64,000 nt of DNA from Streptomyces sp. AV19 (GCF_015999245.1 NZ_JAEAMR010000020.1:131156-195155); one strand, 5' to 3'; positions 33,405-41,663 are shown, counted from the first letter of the stretch. The notes: generated by a model not told the origin, from the sequence alone. Translations and numbers: made by a program.

Positions 33405-34298
33405 ATGGCGGACAACATCACGGCGGTCGTCACCGGCGGCACGCGCGGCATCGGGCGGGCGGTGGCGGCGGAGTTCGCGCGGCGAGGGGTCCGGGTCGTG
33501 GTCGTGGCCCGGGACCGCGAGCGGGGCGAGCAGGCGGTCGCGGAACTGGGCAACGGCGCGGAGCTGGTGACCGGAGACCTCTCCCTCCTCTCCGACGTCC
33601 GCGCGGTCGCGGACCGGCTGCTGGAACGATGCGACCGGATCGACGTCCTGGTGCACAACGCCGGCGTCTGGCCGACGCGGCTGGTGCGCACGGCGGACAA
33701 GTTGGAGGAGTCCTTCACGGTCAACCACCTCGCCCCCTTCCTCCTCAACCACCTCCTGGAGGAACGCCTCGTAGCCGACCGCACCCGGATCGTCCAGCTC
33801 ACCGCCGGCCTGTACGCCAAGGGCCAGCTGGACCTGCGCCGCACGCCCATCGGCGCCGACTTCCACCGCGTCCGCACCTACGCCACCACCAAGCTCGCCA
33901 ACCTCCTCACCGTCCCGCTGTTCGCCCGCCGCTGGGAGGACACCGGCATCCGTATCGACGCGATCCACCCCGGCGTGGTCAACACGGCCCTGGGCGCCGG
34001 CGGCGGCCTGCGCGGCCTGGTCCTGAAGGGCATCAAGCGCGCCTGGGCCCCGCCGGAAATCGCCGCCCTCCCCGTCGTCCGCCTCACCTTCGCCCCCGCC
34101 GACGGCCCCTCCGGCCGCTACTTCGACTGCGAGCGCCCGGTGGACCTGGCCCCCGTCGCCACGGACGAGGGCCTGGCCCAAGTGGTATGGGAACAGGCCG
34201 TGGACCTGACGGACCTGGGCCCCTCCGCCGCGCCCCCGCCCCTCCCCGACCCCGTCGCCCCGGTCACTCCCCCTGAGGCCCCTGAGCACGAGGAGTGA
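33405..34298 (+). CDS. SDR-family short-chain dehydrogenase/reductase
   Basis: 297 residues. Cofactor loop TGGTRGIGRAVA (10-21), VLVHNAG, and catalytic YATTK, with the extended form seen in retinol-dehydrogenase-like SDRs (PGVVNTALG). The C-terminal 40 residues are Pro-rich and poorly conserved, and overlap on the opposite strand the severed 3' end of the VOC gene split by the integrated element. Substrate unknown. Confidence 0.9.
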   Translation: MADNITAVVTGGTRGIGRAVAAEFARRGVRVVVVARDRERGEQAVAELGNGAELVTGDLSLLSDVRAVADRLLERCDRIDVLVHNAGVWPTRLVRTADKLEESFTVNHLAPFLLNHLLEERLVADRTRIVQLTAGLYAKGQLDLRRTPIGADFHRVRTYATTKLANLLTVPLFARRWEDTGIRIDAIHPGVVNTALGAGGGLRGLVLKGIKRAWAPPEIAALPVVRLTFAPADGPSGRYFDCERPVDLAPVATDEGLAQVVWEQAVDLTDLGPSAAPPPLPDPVAPVTPPEAPEHEE

Positions 34299-34324
34299 AC
34301 ACGCAGAACTCGTTCCCCTCCGGA
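34264..34324 (-). pseudogene. 3' fragment of VOC-family gene cut off by the integrated element
   Basis: Read on the minus strand this encodes DPEGNEFCVFTPRAQGPQGE and a stop, the standard C-terminus of a VOC/glyoxalase-like protein. The 5' part lies 9.5 kb away (43762-44145) and ends at the same Asp-Pro codons (ADP). The two halves rejoin into one VOC protein if the element is removed. Confidence 0.85.
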
Positions 34325-34340
34325 TCTCCGAATACGCATG
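34311..34340 (+). other. attL junction of the integrated element
   Basis: Chromosomal VOC sequence changes to element DNA at the shared CGG(A/G)TC, 34321-34326. The element-side arm CCGAATACGC (34328-34337) is the inverted copy of GCGTATTCGG at the other end. It lies 27-50 bp before the integrase start, the usual attP-int order. Confidence 0.75.
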
Positions 34341-34366
34341 TCTAGCGGTTCTGGAGATGCGTCCCG

Positions 34367-36049
34367 ATGGTGGCAACAGCGCAGGTCAAGGCCGGTGCGG
34401 CGTTCGGCGCTCTAACCGGGGGTGTGTACCCGGAAACCGATCAGCCCCGTGCTCTGTCCGCAATCCGTCTGTCAGTCGAGACCGACGAAACCACGTCCCC
34501 TGGCCGTCAGCGCGAAGCCAACGAGAGGGCCGCCGCATCCATCGGCGCGCGGGTCATCGGCCAGGCCGTAGACCTCGGGGTGAGCGCGTCCAAGACGACG
34601 CCGTTTGAGCGGCCCGAGCTGGGTGAGTGGCTGGCCCGCCCCGATGACTTCGACGTGATCTTGTTTTGGAGGCTGGACAGGGCCGTACGGTCCATGGCCG
34701 ACATGTCCGCGCTGGTGGGCTGGGCGCGCAAGCACGGCAAGCGGCTGGTCTTCGCCGAGGGGCCCGGCGGGTCACGCCTGGAACTCGACATGTCCAACGT
34801 CGTGGGTGAGCTGATCGCCACCCTTCTGGCGTTCGCAGCGCAGATGGAGGCGCAGAGCATCGCGGAGCGCGTCCTTGGGGCACAGGCCGCCATGCGCGTC
34901 ATGCCGTTCCGCTGGCGCGGTTCCCGTCCGCCGTACGGCTACGTGCCCGCTGAGCTGGACGGCGGGGGCTGGACGCTGGTGCAGGACCCGGAAGCCGTGG
35001 CGGTACTGGAGCGGATCATTCGTGACCTGTTGGGCGGCGCTACGGTCAGCGCGGTAGCCGCTTCGCTGAATGCCGAGGGTGTCCCGTCCCCGCGCGATCA
35101 CTGGGCGCTGCGCAAGGGCCGGACGACGGGAGGCCGAACCGGTGGCGCCAAGGGGCAGAAGGCCGTGATGCGGGAGCGCTTCAAGTGGACCCCGAACGCG
35201 ATCACGAAGCTGTTGCGCTCCCCGGCGTTGCTCGGCTGGAAGATGCACGACGGCAAGCCCGTCCGGGACAGCGAGGGTGCGCCGATCATGTCGACCGCTG
35301 AGCCGGTCCTGACCCGCGCCGAGTACGACACCGTGGGCGCGCTGCTCGACTCCCGCGCGCTGGACAACAGCCGTGAGCGCAAGGACACCAACGCCCTGTT
35401 GCTGGGCGTCATTCACTGCGTGAGCTGCGCCGGGCGTATGTACCTCAACAAGCAGGCCAGCAAGGCGAATCAGGCCCCTACGTACAAGTGCAACAGTCAC
35501 GCGCGGGGCGACCTGTGCGAGGCCCCGGCGAACGTGCGCGGGGACTGGGCGGACGAGTACGTGACCCGTGAGTTCCTGGCGCTTGTCGGCGCGCTGCCCG
35601 TGACGCACGTGATCGAGACACCCGGCTACGACCCCGCCCCGGAGATCGCCGCCACGCTGACGGAGTACGAGGAGCACCAGCGCCAGGAAGGGCGACAGCG
35701 GAGCAAGGCGGCACGGGAAGCCTGGCAGCGCCGAGCAGACGCCCTTGACGCCCGCCTCGCTGTCCTGGAGGAGACGCCGAAGGTGGAGCCACACCGCGAG
35801 GTCATCAGCACGGGACGCACGTACGCCGACGAGTGGTCGGAAGCGGACACGACACAGCGGCGCCGGATGCTCACCGGGGCGGGGGCGCACCTGACCGTGA
35901 AGCGGGGAACACGCGGCGGGTGGCGACGGCTGGACGAATCCCGCGTGATGTTCAGCGTGCAGGACGACGCCCTGACCGAAGCAGCCGACTACGTGAACGC
36001 CGCTCTTGAGGACGCCGGGGGCTTTGCCATGCCCGCTCACGGCCGCTGA
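34367..36049 (+). CDS. large serine recombinase / phage integrase
   Basis: 560 residues. Resolvase domain about 30-165 with nucleophile Ser36 in IRLSVETDETTSPGRQRE, FWRLDRAVRS and the following arginine-rich helix; recombinase domain about 190-370; zinc ribbon CVSCAGRM ... YKCNSHARGDLCEAP (about 350-390); then a coiled-coil segment (about 430-475) that normally controls integration versus excision. Length and order match phiC31/TG1-type integrases. The start lies 44 bp from the attL core. No recombination directionality factor is recognised nearby. Confidence 0.95.
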   Translation: MVATAQVKAGAAFGALTGGVYPETDQPRALSAIRLSVETDETTSPGRQREANERAAASIGARVIGQAVDLGVSASKTTPFERPELGEWLARPDDFDVILFWRLDRAVRSMADMSALVGWARKHGKRLVFAEGPGGSRLELDMSNVVGELIATLLAFAAQMEAQSIAERVLGAQAAMRVMPFRWRGSRPPYGYVPAELDGGGWTLVQDPEAVAVLERIIRDLLGGATVSAVAASLNAEGVPSPRDHWALRKGRTTGGRTGGAKGQKAVMRERFKWTPNAITKLLRSPALLGWKMHDGKPVRDSEGAPIMSTAEPVLTRAEYDTVGALLDSRALDNSRERKDTNALLLGVIHCVSCAGRMYLNKQASKANQAPTYKCNSHARGDLCEAPANVRGDWADEYVTREFLALVGALPVTHVIETPGYDPAPEIAATLTEYEEHQRQEGRQRSKAAREAWQRRADALDARLAVLEETPKVEPHREVISTGRTYADEWSEADTTQRRRMLTGAGAHLTVKRGTRGGWRRLDESRVMFSVQDDALTEAADYVNAALEDAGGFAMPAHGR

Positions 36050-36073
36050 GCATCCGACTCGCTTGAGGACATC

Positions 36074-36105
36074 GAAGGCACCTTCCCCGCCGGAGGGTGC
36101 CTTTC
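36074..36105 (+). terminator. terminator after the integrase gene
   Basis: Stem AAGGCACC / GGTGCCTT with a GC loop, followed by TTCGTTTG, 25 bases after the integrase stop. Confidence 0.7.
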
Positions 36106-36143
36106 GTTTGCCCCTGATTCCGATGCAACGGAGGACAGCGCCC

Positions 36144-36278
36144 ATGCGCACCAAGTGCGACTGCGGACAACCCCTCAAGACCTACTGCGGACGAGGACAG
36201 CGCCCCCGCTGGTGCTCCCGCTCATGCCGTGACGCCGCCTACTACCGGCGCAGCCGATACGGCACCCCCAACCACTGA
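36144..36278 (+). CDS. small zinc-finger-like protein
   Basis: 44 residues: CDCGQPLKTYCGRGQRP, then WCSRSCRDAAYYRRSRYG. The Cys spacing (CxC, C, CxxxC) and basic tail are typical of short phage or element proteins that probably bind zinc and nucleic acid. ATG 36144 has GGAGGA 7 bases upstream; longer in-frame extensions run through the integrase terminator. Confidence 0.65.
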   Translation: MRTKCDCGQPLKTYCGRGQRPRWCSRSCRDAAYYRRSRYGTPNH

Positions 36279-36306
36279 CAAGCCACACCGACAGAAAGAC
36301 AGCACC

Positions 36307-36597
36307 ATGACCGAGTACAACCCCCTCGCGGACGAAGCCCTTGCCTGGGCACTCACCCAGCAGGCCGCCCCACTCGCCGACGCAGCCCGCCTGGGCGCAC
36401 AGCGGGCCAGGGACGCCTACGAGAAGCGCGAGGAGTACCCCGGACTCGCCGCCCTGCTCGCCACCTGCAACCAGGTTCAGCGGCAGGCCAAGGAACGAGA
36501 GGCAACACCGGCCAAGCCCGCTCGCAAGACCCGCGATCAGCGGCAGGCTGAGGCCGCAATGAACCAGGCCCGCCACTTCACGGGCGGTGCCCAGTGA
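36307..36597 (+). CDS. small alpha-helical protein of unknown function
   Basis: 96 residues, Ala/Gln/Arg-rich with probable helices (ALAWALTQQAAPLADAARLG) and a basic C-terminus (KPARKTRDQRQAEAAM). Its stop overlaps the GTG of the helicase gene (GTGA), so the two are coupled and it may be a helicase accessory. Not recognised. Confidence 0.65.
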   Translation: MTEYNPLADEALAWALTQQAAPLADAARLGAQRARDAYEKREEYPGLAALLATCNQVQRQAKEREATPAKPARKTRDQRQAEAAMNQARHFTGGAQ

Positions 36598-38027
36598 CCC
36601 GACTTGACCCGAGCTGGGAATCGCGGCTGTCCAGTAACGCAGACAGCCCCATCCGACACGTGGACTACGCCGAGTTCGTCGCTGAGCAGTCTGCCGGACG
36701 CCTCAAGTTCGTGCCCGAGCTTGGATGGCTCACGTTCAGCGGCAAGGTATGGGAGACCGGCCACAAGGACGACCCCGCCCTACAAGCGTGCACCGAAGCG
36801 TCATTGCGCCTGTTCAAAGAGGCTGGCAACGGCTCCATGTGGGCGGCGGGGGCAGCGCTGGAACTCCGCCGTACGTTCAACCGAACGCACATCGCGCGAG
36901 AACTCCGGGCACTTCCCCGCATGACAGCACGAGTTGAGGACGTGGACGGGGCGTCACACCTGGTGGCGTTCCAGAACGGGACCGTTGACCTGCGGACCGG
37001 CGAACTCCGCCCGCACGATCCGGCAGACCTCATCACGCAGGCAGCACCCATCGACTACCGGCCCGACGCCGAATGCCCGACATGGGAACGGTTCCTCGCC
37101 GAGGTGTTCCCGAGGACCCCGGACGTAATCCCGTACATGCAAACCCTGTTGGGCTATGGAATCAGCGGCGAGAACCGAGAACACGCATTCGCCGTCTGGT
37201 TCGGCGACAAGGGCCGGAACGGCAAGGGCACCATCATGCGCGCCATGAAAGCCACGTTCGGCACAGGTCTTGTCCGTGACGTGGCGTTCTCCGTGTTCGA
37301 GAAAAACAGCGGCGCACACACAGAGGACATGGCCCGACTGTACGGGGCGCGCATCGTCACGGCCTCCGAGGGTTCCGAGGGTGTACCCATGGATGACGAG
37401 ATGCTGAAACGCCACGCGGGCGGCGACTCGATCACAGCAAGGCACCTGTACGCCAAGACATTTGAGTACGTGCCCCGGTATCTCATCGTCCTTCAGTCCA
37501 ACTACCTCCCCGAGTTCCGCAGCGCCGGTAACGCAATCTGGGCCCGAGTGCGGGCCGTTGAGTTCACCGAGACGTTCATGGGCCGCGAGGACCGGGGCCT
37601 AGACGCCAGCTTGACGGCGGAGGCCGAGGGCATAGCCGCATGGGTCATCCGGGGAGCTGTCCGGTACTACAGCGAGGGACTGAGGTCCCCGGAATCGGTG
37701 GAGGCTACGACGCGGGAGCACCGCGAAAAGGTCAACCCGCTTGCCCCGCTGATTGACGACCTGTTCACGTTCGACAGCGAGGCCAAAACCAAACGCTCTG
37801 ACTTCAACCGCGAGTTGAAGGACTGGAAGCAGCAGAACGGCTTGGCAACCAATCGGTTCACCCCACAGTTCGTAAAATTCCGACTTCATGAGAACGGCTG
37901 CGAGGAAGTCAAGGTGCAGGGAACCAAGTTCCTGAGGGGAATTCGGTTGATGCCGGAGTACGGGGGCCCGGTGCAAGTTCCCGACACCCCCGCCGGTATC
38001 AGCGGGCCGGGCATCTTCAGCGAGTAG
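36594..38027 (+). CDS. P4/D5-family SF3 helicase (phage/plasmid replication)
   Basis: 477 residues. The D5_N-type region carries FQNGTVDLRTGEL (127-139). The SF3 core has Walker A FGDKGRNGKGT (203-213), Walker B region ARIVTASE, motif C RYLIVLQSNYLPEF and an arginine-rich element WARVRAVEF. There is no N-terminal prim-pol domain, so it is a helicase-only form (P4 alpha and D5 relatives with primases exceed 700 residues). It would unwind the element's own origin, implying autonomous replication after excision. GTG start coupled to the upstream gene. Confidence 0.9.
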   Translation: MTRLDPSWESRLSSNADSPIRHVDYAEFVAEQSAGRLKFVPELGWLTFSGKVWETGHKDDPALQACTEASLRLFKEAGNGSMWAAGAALELRRTFNRTHIARELRALPRMTARVEDVDGASHLVAFQNGTVDLRTGELRPHDPADLITQAAPIDYRPDAECPTWERFLAEVFPRTPDVIPYMQTLLGYGISGENREHAFAVWFGDKGRNGKGTIMRAMKATFGTGLVRDVAFSVFEKNSGAHTEDMARLYGARIVTASEGSEGVPMDDEMLKRHAGGDSITARHLYAKTFEYVPRYLIVLQSNYLPEFRSAGNAIWARVRAVEFTETFMGREDRGLDASLTAEAEGIAAWVIRGAVRYYSEGLRSPESVEATTREHREKVNPLAPLIDDLFTFDSEAKTKRSDFNRELKDWKQQNGLATNRFTPQFVKFRLHENGCEEVKVQGTKFLRGIRLMPEYGGPVQVPDTPAGISGPGIFSE

Positions 38028-38043
38028 CGCCGTAGACCGAGCA

Positions 38044-38123
38044 GGGGGCAAAAAAGGGACCCCTCATACAAACCTCTCTATACGTATAGGGAGGTTTAGA
38101 GAGGCGACCACTTTTTTGCCCCC
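38044..38123. repeat. nested palindrome, candidate replication origin or bidirectional terminator
   Basis: Outer arms GGGGGCAAAAAAG (38044-38056) and CTTTTTTGCCCCC (38111-38123) are perfect 13-bp complements. Inside, 38070-38097 is a second palindrome with core CTATACGTATAG and one mismatch across 28 bp. The A/T content is exceptional for this genome. It lies 17 bp after the helicase stop. The A6/T6 outer arms would also suit a bidirectional terminator. Confidence 0.6.
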
Positions 38124-38344
38124 ACCCGGGAGACGATGCCCCCTCGCTGTAGGCGCGCGGGCATCCCACTCGTTAACTCGTAGGTGAGGGCATGTAACAG
38201 ACTCACTCTCTGGTCTGTGGGCATTCCTTCCTTGCTGGGTGCGCCTGGTGAGTCCCGGCGGTTAGCCATGCCTCCGGGGCTCGCTCGCCCACCCATCGCG
38301 GCTGCCTCCGCGAACACCTCCCATTCTTCGGCAGCGAGTTGCAC
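38096..38344 (-). CDS. possible small minus-strand gene
   Basis: An open frame of 82 codons starting with GTG (QLAAEEWEVFAEAAAMGGRAS...). The N-terminal EEWEVFAEAA faintly resembles a DUF397 tail. No clear ribosome site, and its 3' end enters the nested palindrome. Weakly supported; otherwise 38124-38370 has no gene. Confidence 0.2.
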   Translation of the reverse strand: MQLAAEEWEVFAEAAAMGGRASPGGMANRRDSPGAPSKEGMPTDQRVSLLHALTYELTSGMPARLQRGGIVSRVGAKKWSPL

Positions 38345-38370
38345 GCGCTTTGGCGGTGCCCCTGTCGAGT

Positions 38371-38426
38371 AGCCCCCTTACGCGCTGTGGTCTAGGCAGA
38401 GACCCGGCACGTAAGGGGGCTTTTTC
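38371..38426 (+). terminator. strong intrinsic terminator or attenuator
   Basis: Perfect 12-bp stem AGCCCCCTTACG (38371-38382) / CGTAAGGGGGCT (38410-38421) followed by TTTT. It ends 26 bases before the next gene's start, so it may attenuate that gene or end a small RNA from 38130-38370. Confidence 0.75.
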
Positions 38427-38451
38427 GTACCCGGATATTCAAGGACAAGCG

Positions 38452-39021
38452 ATGGTAACGACAGCACAGAAGGACGCCTGGAAGCAGAATTGGAAGCTAG
38501 CCGCAGAAACCCTCAAGGCTTACCAGCAAGCGGGAGTTGAACCGCCAAGAGAGCTGATAATTGTCGTGCACGGCCTGGAGAAGGCCAGGGCAATTCTCGA
38601 CACGCGCGCTGACATTCAGGCCAAGACGGCAGCAAAGCAGAGGACCGAGAGCCCGCGCGAACTCGCCCGCCGTGTCGCTGAGTCAGGCCGAGTCGAGGAC
38701 CCCGAGGTTCGCCGCATCCTGCGCGCTGCCGCCATCCGAAATGGCGGGAGTACAGAGGGACTTGAGGCGGATGACTCCGAACCGACACCTGGACCCAGCA
38801 AGGCGGATTCCAGCACCCCCGCCAAGCCCGCCAAGCCGCAGGAGGCCGAGAAGTACGACCCTGCCGCGCTGGCCGCTGAACTGATCCAGCGGACACGGGG
38901 CGGACTGGTCCGAACTCGCGGAGGAAGCGGGACCGTAACCCGCTCCGAGAAGACGGACGGCACTCACGTAACCCGCGTCAGGAATGGCCGGGAAGTCACA
39001 ACGATTACCCCCTCCAAGTAG
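38452..39021 (+). CDS. element protein of unknown function
   Basis: 189 residues, mostly hydrophilic. The N-terminal half is predicted helical (WKQNWKLAAETLKAYQQAG, GLEKARAILDTRADIQAK), followed by a Pro/Ser/Lys linker (about 115-140) and a basic tail. No recognisable domain. AAGGA ribosome site 7 bases before the ATG; the frame upstream crosses the terminator, so this start is preferred. Confidence 0.7.
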   Translation: MVTTAQKDAWKQNWKLAAETLKAYQQAGVEPPRELIIVVHGLEKARAILDTRADIQAKTAAKQRTESPRELARRVAESGRVEDPEVRRILRAAAIRNGGSTEGLEADDSEPTPGPSKADSSTPAKPAKPQEAEKYDPAALAAELIQRTRGGLVRTRGGSGTVTRSEKTDGTHVTRVRNGREVTTITPSK

Positions 39022-39040
39022 CAAGCAAGGAACCGAAACT

Positions 39041-39886
39041 ATGACTGCAACGACCGATCACAACAACGTCCCGCTTCCCTGGGATTCCCCGTGGAACTCT
39101 GACGTAGACAGCATCCCTACCCCTGAACATGGCCTCCCCCTCTCACTGGCTCCCGAGTCGGTGACCGATGCGCTGACCGAACTTCGCGCAGGACTGGACC
39201 AGTTGGAGGCAGCGGAGGACGCCGCCTATGAGCTGGCTTGCGAGTACCACGCCATTCCGGAGGAAGCGGAGCGTGAGGTTGCCGAGGCCGTGAATGCCGG
39301 TAAGCCCGCTCCCGCTGTTTCGGCGCGAGTGGACAAGGAGCAGCGAGCGCTAGCGCCGAAGGTGCGGGACGCCATTGCGGAGCGGGATGCCCTCTGGTCC
39401 CGCGCCATGCGTCTCCGGGGCGTGTACGAAGCCCGCCTACACAGCGAGCGGCACGACTGGCGGGACCGTACGGCCGCCCACGTGGTCACTGAGCTGCCGA
39501 ATGCGAAGCGGACGCTGGAGAAGGCCGCCGACGCCATTGAAGCGGCTCAGGCTGCCGCTGACGGCCTTGAGGCCCTTCGCGTCGCCTGTTTCCGCATAGA
39601 CGAGGAGTGGATTACGGCACGGGCCAAGAAGCTCACTCCACGACGGACCACCATGGATGTGCTGGTACCCCCCGATTACGTGCGCGGCACTCCAGAAGTA
39701 TTCAAGGAGGATATCCGGATTTTGGAACGGCGTCGGAATTCTTGGGATCGCCGTGATCGGCAGGACCCGGTTACGGAGACTCGAAATGCTGCCCGCAGGT
39801 GCGCCCTTTACCAGGACAGCGGGGGCTATCAGAATGCGCTGACTGTACGCCTTTCTGACTTCCCGGATGTTGAGCCGCCCAAGTAA
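39041..39886 (+). CDS. coiled-coil element protein of unknown function
   Basis: 281 residues, acidic and Ala/Glu-rich, with a long helical region about 45-200 (ALTELRAGLDQLEAAEDAAYELA ... LEKAADAIEAAQAAADGLEA) that looks coiled-coil. The C-terminus is basic (ILERRRNSWDRRDRQ). AAGGA precedes the ATG. It follows the previous gene by 19 bp. Scaffold-like features could fit a capsid-modifying satellite protein, but that is speculation. Confidence 0.7.
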   Translation: MTATTDHNNVPLPWDSPWNSDVDSIPTPEHGLPLSLAPESVTDALTELRAGLDQLEAAEDAAYELACEYHAIPEEAEREVAEAVNAGKPAPAVSARVDKEQRALAPKVRDAIAERDALWSRAMRLRGVYEARLHSERHDWRDRTAAHVVTELPNAKRTLEKAADAIEAAQAAADGLEALRVACFRIDEEWITARAKKLTPRRTTMDVLVPPDYVRGTPEVFKEDIRILERRRNSWDRRDRQDPVTETRNAARRCALYQDSGGYQNALTVRLSDFPDVEPPK

Positions 39887-39895
39887 TTCAGGTGG

Positions 39896-39920
39896 GGGGG
39901 GTGTCATCGCGGCACCCCCC
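39896..39920 (+). terminator. GC-rich hairpin after the coiled-coil gene
   Basis: GGGGGGTG (39896-39903) pairs with CACCCCCC (39913-39920), directly after the stop at 39884-39886. Confidence 0.5.
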
Positions 39921-39968
39921 TACCCCGCCCCCTGCCCACTCGGGGGCCACCCATAGAAGGACTATCAA

Positions 39969-40298
39969 ATGCCCAACATTGCTGCCTGTTTTCGCCATGG
40001 CTGCAACCGTCCTCGCGCTGTTCGCACTGCTGGCACATTCCATATGTTCTGTGGCGCTGCGTGTGATGCATGGCTTTCAGTTGCACACGCCGTATCCCGC
40101 CGCCCTGATGGAGAAGCGGACGCTAAGCGACTGCTAGAGATCGAAGCCGAGTTGACCGATTCGGCTTATCTCTCGCGCGACCACAAGAAGGCTCTCGGCG
40201 AGATGGCTGACCGTCATGGTGTCGTCATCTCTGCTCGCTCTTACAAGCGCCTCAAGAAGGACGTATCTCACAACTACCGCACACCACAGGCGAGTTGA
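39969..40298 (+). CDS. small zinc-finger-like element protein
   Basis: 109 residues. N-terminal cysteine cluster CFRHGCNRPRAVRTAGTFHMFCGAAC (about 7-32) resembles a treble-clef zinc finger; the rest is helical and basic (RSYKRLKKDVSHNYR). AGAAGGA lies 8 bases before the ATG. Not assigned to a family. The 150 bp that follow hold no clear gene. Confidence 0.65.
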   Translation: MPNIAACFRHGCNRPRAVRTAGTFHMFCGAACDAWLSVAHAVSRRPDGEADAKRLLEIEAELTDSAYLSRDHKKALGEMADRHGVVISARSYKRLKKDVSHNYRTPQAS

Positions 40299-40449
40299 AG
40301 ACACGCTGAGGTTGCTAGCCCCCCTGTACCACCTGGGGAGGGACCCCTTCGACCTCTTACCCAGAGCGGTAGCAAATAACAAAAGTCTCCCGCTGCGCAT
40401 GCGGAATGCGTCCCGTTTTTCCCTGACACTCAATTAGGACCCATGAACC

Positions 40450-40830
40450 ATGACCAGATATCAACCCGAGTTCGCCGCCGAGTACGAACTTGAGCCCGCT
40501 CACCGCGCGCTGCTCACCATCGCTGACGCCCTGATGGCCGAGGCTGACGAGTCGGACGCGCAGGTACGTGCTGACGGCCGGATGATCCCCGGCAGCACAG
40601 GCCAGATGGTCGAGCATCCGGGCGTACGGACAGCGATCGTCGCCCGCGAGAAGGCAGCTCGGATCTATCGGGACCTCTTCCCCGACGAGGGGCCCTCAGC
40701 GGGCGTTGACGCCGCTTCACTGGGGCAGTCGGCCAGCGGGCAGGCTCACCGGTCGGCGCAGTCCGTGAGGGCAAGCGAGGCGGCCCGCAAGCGTTGGGAC
40801 CGTGCCCGCGCTGTCGAGGCGGCGCTGTGA
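40450..40830 (+). CDS. P27-type phage terminase small subunit-like protein
   Basis: 126 residues. The central pattern LLTIADALMAEADESDAQV ... DGRMIPGSTGQMVEHPGV followed by AREKAARIYRDLF matches the P27 small-terminase layout (helix, short Gly-rich turn, conserved His-Pro, helix). The basic C-terminus (SEAARKRWDRARAVEAAL) suits DNA or partner binding. No large terminase follows, as in satellite islands that encode only TerS to redirect a helper's packaging. By eye only; similarity is moderate. Stop overlaps the next GTG. Confidence 0.5.
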   Translation: MTRYQPEFAAEYELEPAHRALLTIADALMAEADESDAQVRADGRMIPGSTGQMVEHPGVRTAIVAREKAARIYRDLFPDEGPSAGVDAASLGQSASGQAHRSAQSVRASEAARKRWDRARAVEAAL

Positions 40831-41006
40831 GGCGTGGCCCCCGCCGAAAGCGGGATGCGGCGCCCCTCACTGAGATCGTGTGCAACTGCCGCCGGACGTA
40901 CGACGTGCGGCGCTGCCCGGCGACGGCCCATGAGGTACTGCCCCTCGCCGATGACCCGCTACTCAGGGAGCGGTACGGGTGGCTGTTCGCGGGAGGTGGA
41001 GCGTGA
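40827..41006 (+). CDS. small element protein of unknown function
   Basis: 59 residues starting GTG inside the upstream stop (GTGA) and ending inside the next GTG. It has CNCRRTYDVRRCPATAHE, a Cys-rich basic stretch. Tight coupling in a run of three genes supports translation. Function unknown. Confidence 0.6.
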   Translation: MRRGPRRKRDAAPLTEIVCNCRRTYDVRRCPATAHEVLPLADDPLLRERYGWLFAGGGA

Positions 41007-41197
41007 CCACGAAGCCCTGTTGCCGGTGCGGGGCGTATCGCCCCCGCTCGGAGTTCTACGCGCTGTCCCACGCTCCGGACGGGCTCCGGTACGACTGCAA
41101 GGCGTGCGTCCGGGCCTCCATGCGGGCTCACTACTGGCAGAACCGAGACACGGTCCTCGCCCGGAAGCGTGCCCGCTATGCGGCTCGTACTGCCTGA
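41003..41197 (+). CDS. small zinc-ribbon protein, HNH/endonuclease VII N-domain-like
   Basis: 64 residues: CCRCGAYRPRSEFYALS, then DGLRYDCKACVRASMRAHYW. The CxxC...CxxC layout with SEFY is the zinc-ribbon found in front of phage HNH or recombination endonuclease VII domains; the nuclease part itself is missing. GTG 41003 with GGGAGG upstream overlaps the previous stop. Confidence 0.65.
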   Translation: MTTKPCCRCGAYRPRSEFYALSHAPDGLRYDCKACVRASMRAHYWQNRDTVLARKRARYAARTA

Positions 41198-41200
41198 CTG

Positions 41201-41245
41201 ACCCCCGTTGGCCGCTCCCTCGCTGGGGTGGCTGACGGGGGCTTT
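41201..41245 (+). terminator. terminator after the small-terminase-like gene run
   Basis: ACCCCCGTTGGCC pairs with GGCTGACGGGGG (41230-41241), followed by CTTTC. It ends the 40450-41197 transcription unit. Confidence 0.7.
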
Positions 41246-41399
41246 CGGGCCGGCTGCGGGGTCCGCCCAAGCAGCGCACGGGAGTTGGGCCCCTGCGATT
41301 CGTAGGCCCGTTCCCGTTCCCGACGCCCTCTTGCGCTGATCAACCGGAGGGGTGACGCTCGTGCACACCTGTGCAACCGACTCGACAGCGGGAGCGAAC

Positions 41400-41663
41400 G
41401 TGACTCTAAGGTTCCTGGGGATCATCCCGAACACTCCGGTTGATGACTCCCCCACGATCTGGCTGGACGAGGAGACGGGGGATCTCCTGATCCAGTCGTA
41501 CAAGGCGACCGAGGAAGAGGTGAAGGCGTGCCAGGAGATCGGTTCGGTCCCCGGTCACTCCACGGATGTGCCGGATCACGAGACGATCATCCGGCTCCCC
41601 AAGGTCATGCTCCAGTACATCCCGCGACCGGAAGGCAGCACCGGTGAAGTACCCCGTACGTGA
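41400..41663 (+). CDS. small acidic protein of the DUF6879 gene neighbourhood
   Basis: 87 residues: LRFLGIIPNTPVDDSPTIW, DEETGDLLIQSYKA, then PDHETIIRLPKVMLQYI. This kind of protein often sits directly before DUF6879 and XRE-DUF5753 genes in actinomycetes. GTG 41400 keeps the usual N-terminus; upstream GTGs at 41352 and 41361 are possible. The 3' end overlaps the next gene by 20 bp. Confidence 0.65.
   Translation: MTLRFLGIIPNTPVDDSPTIWLDEETGDLLIQSYKATEEEVKACQEIGSVPGHSTDVPDHETIIRLPKVMLQYIPRPEGSTGEVPRT

Noticed and set aside
34300..34345. tRNA-associated attachment site
   Set aside because: No tRNA-like cloverleaf or CCA end; the site is coding DNA of a VOC protein, and large serine integrases commonly use protein genes.
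38371..38426. Possible tRNA or tmRNA-like gene
   Set aside because: Single long stem with T-tract and unstructured loop; no T-loop or anticodon arm pattern.
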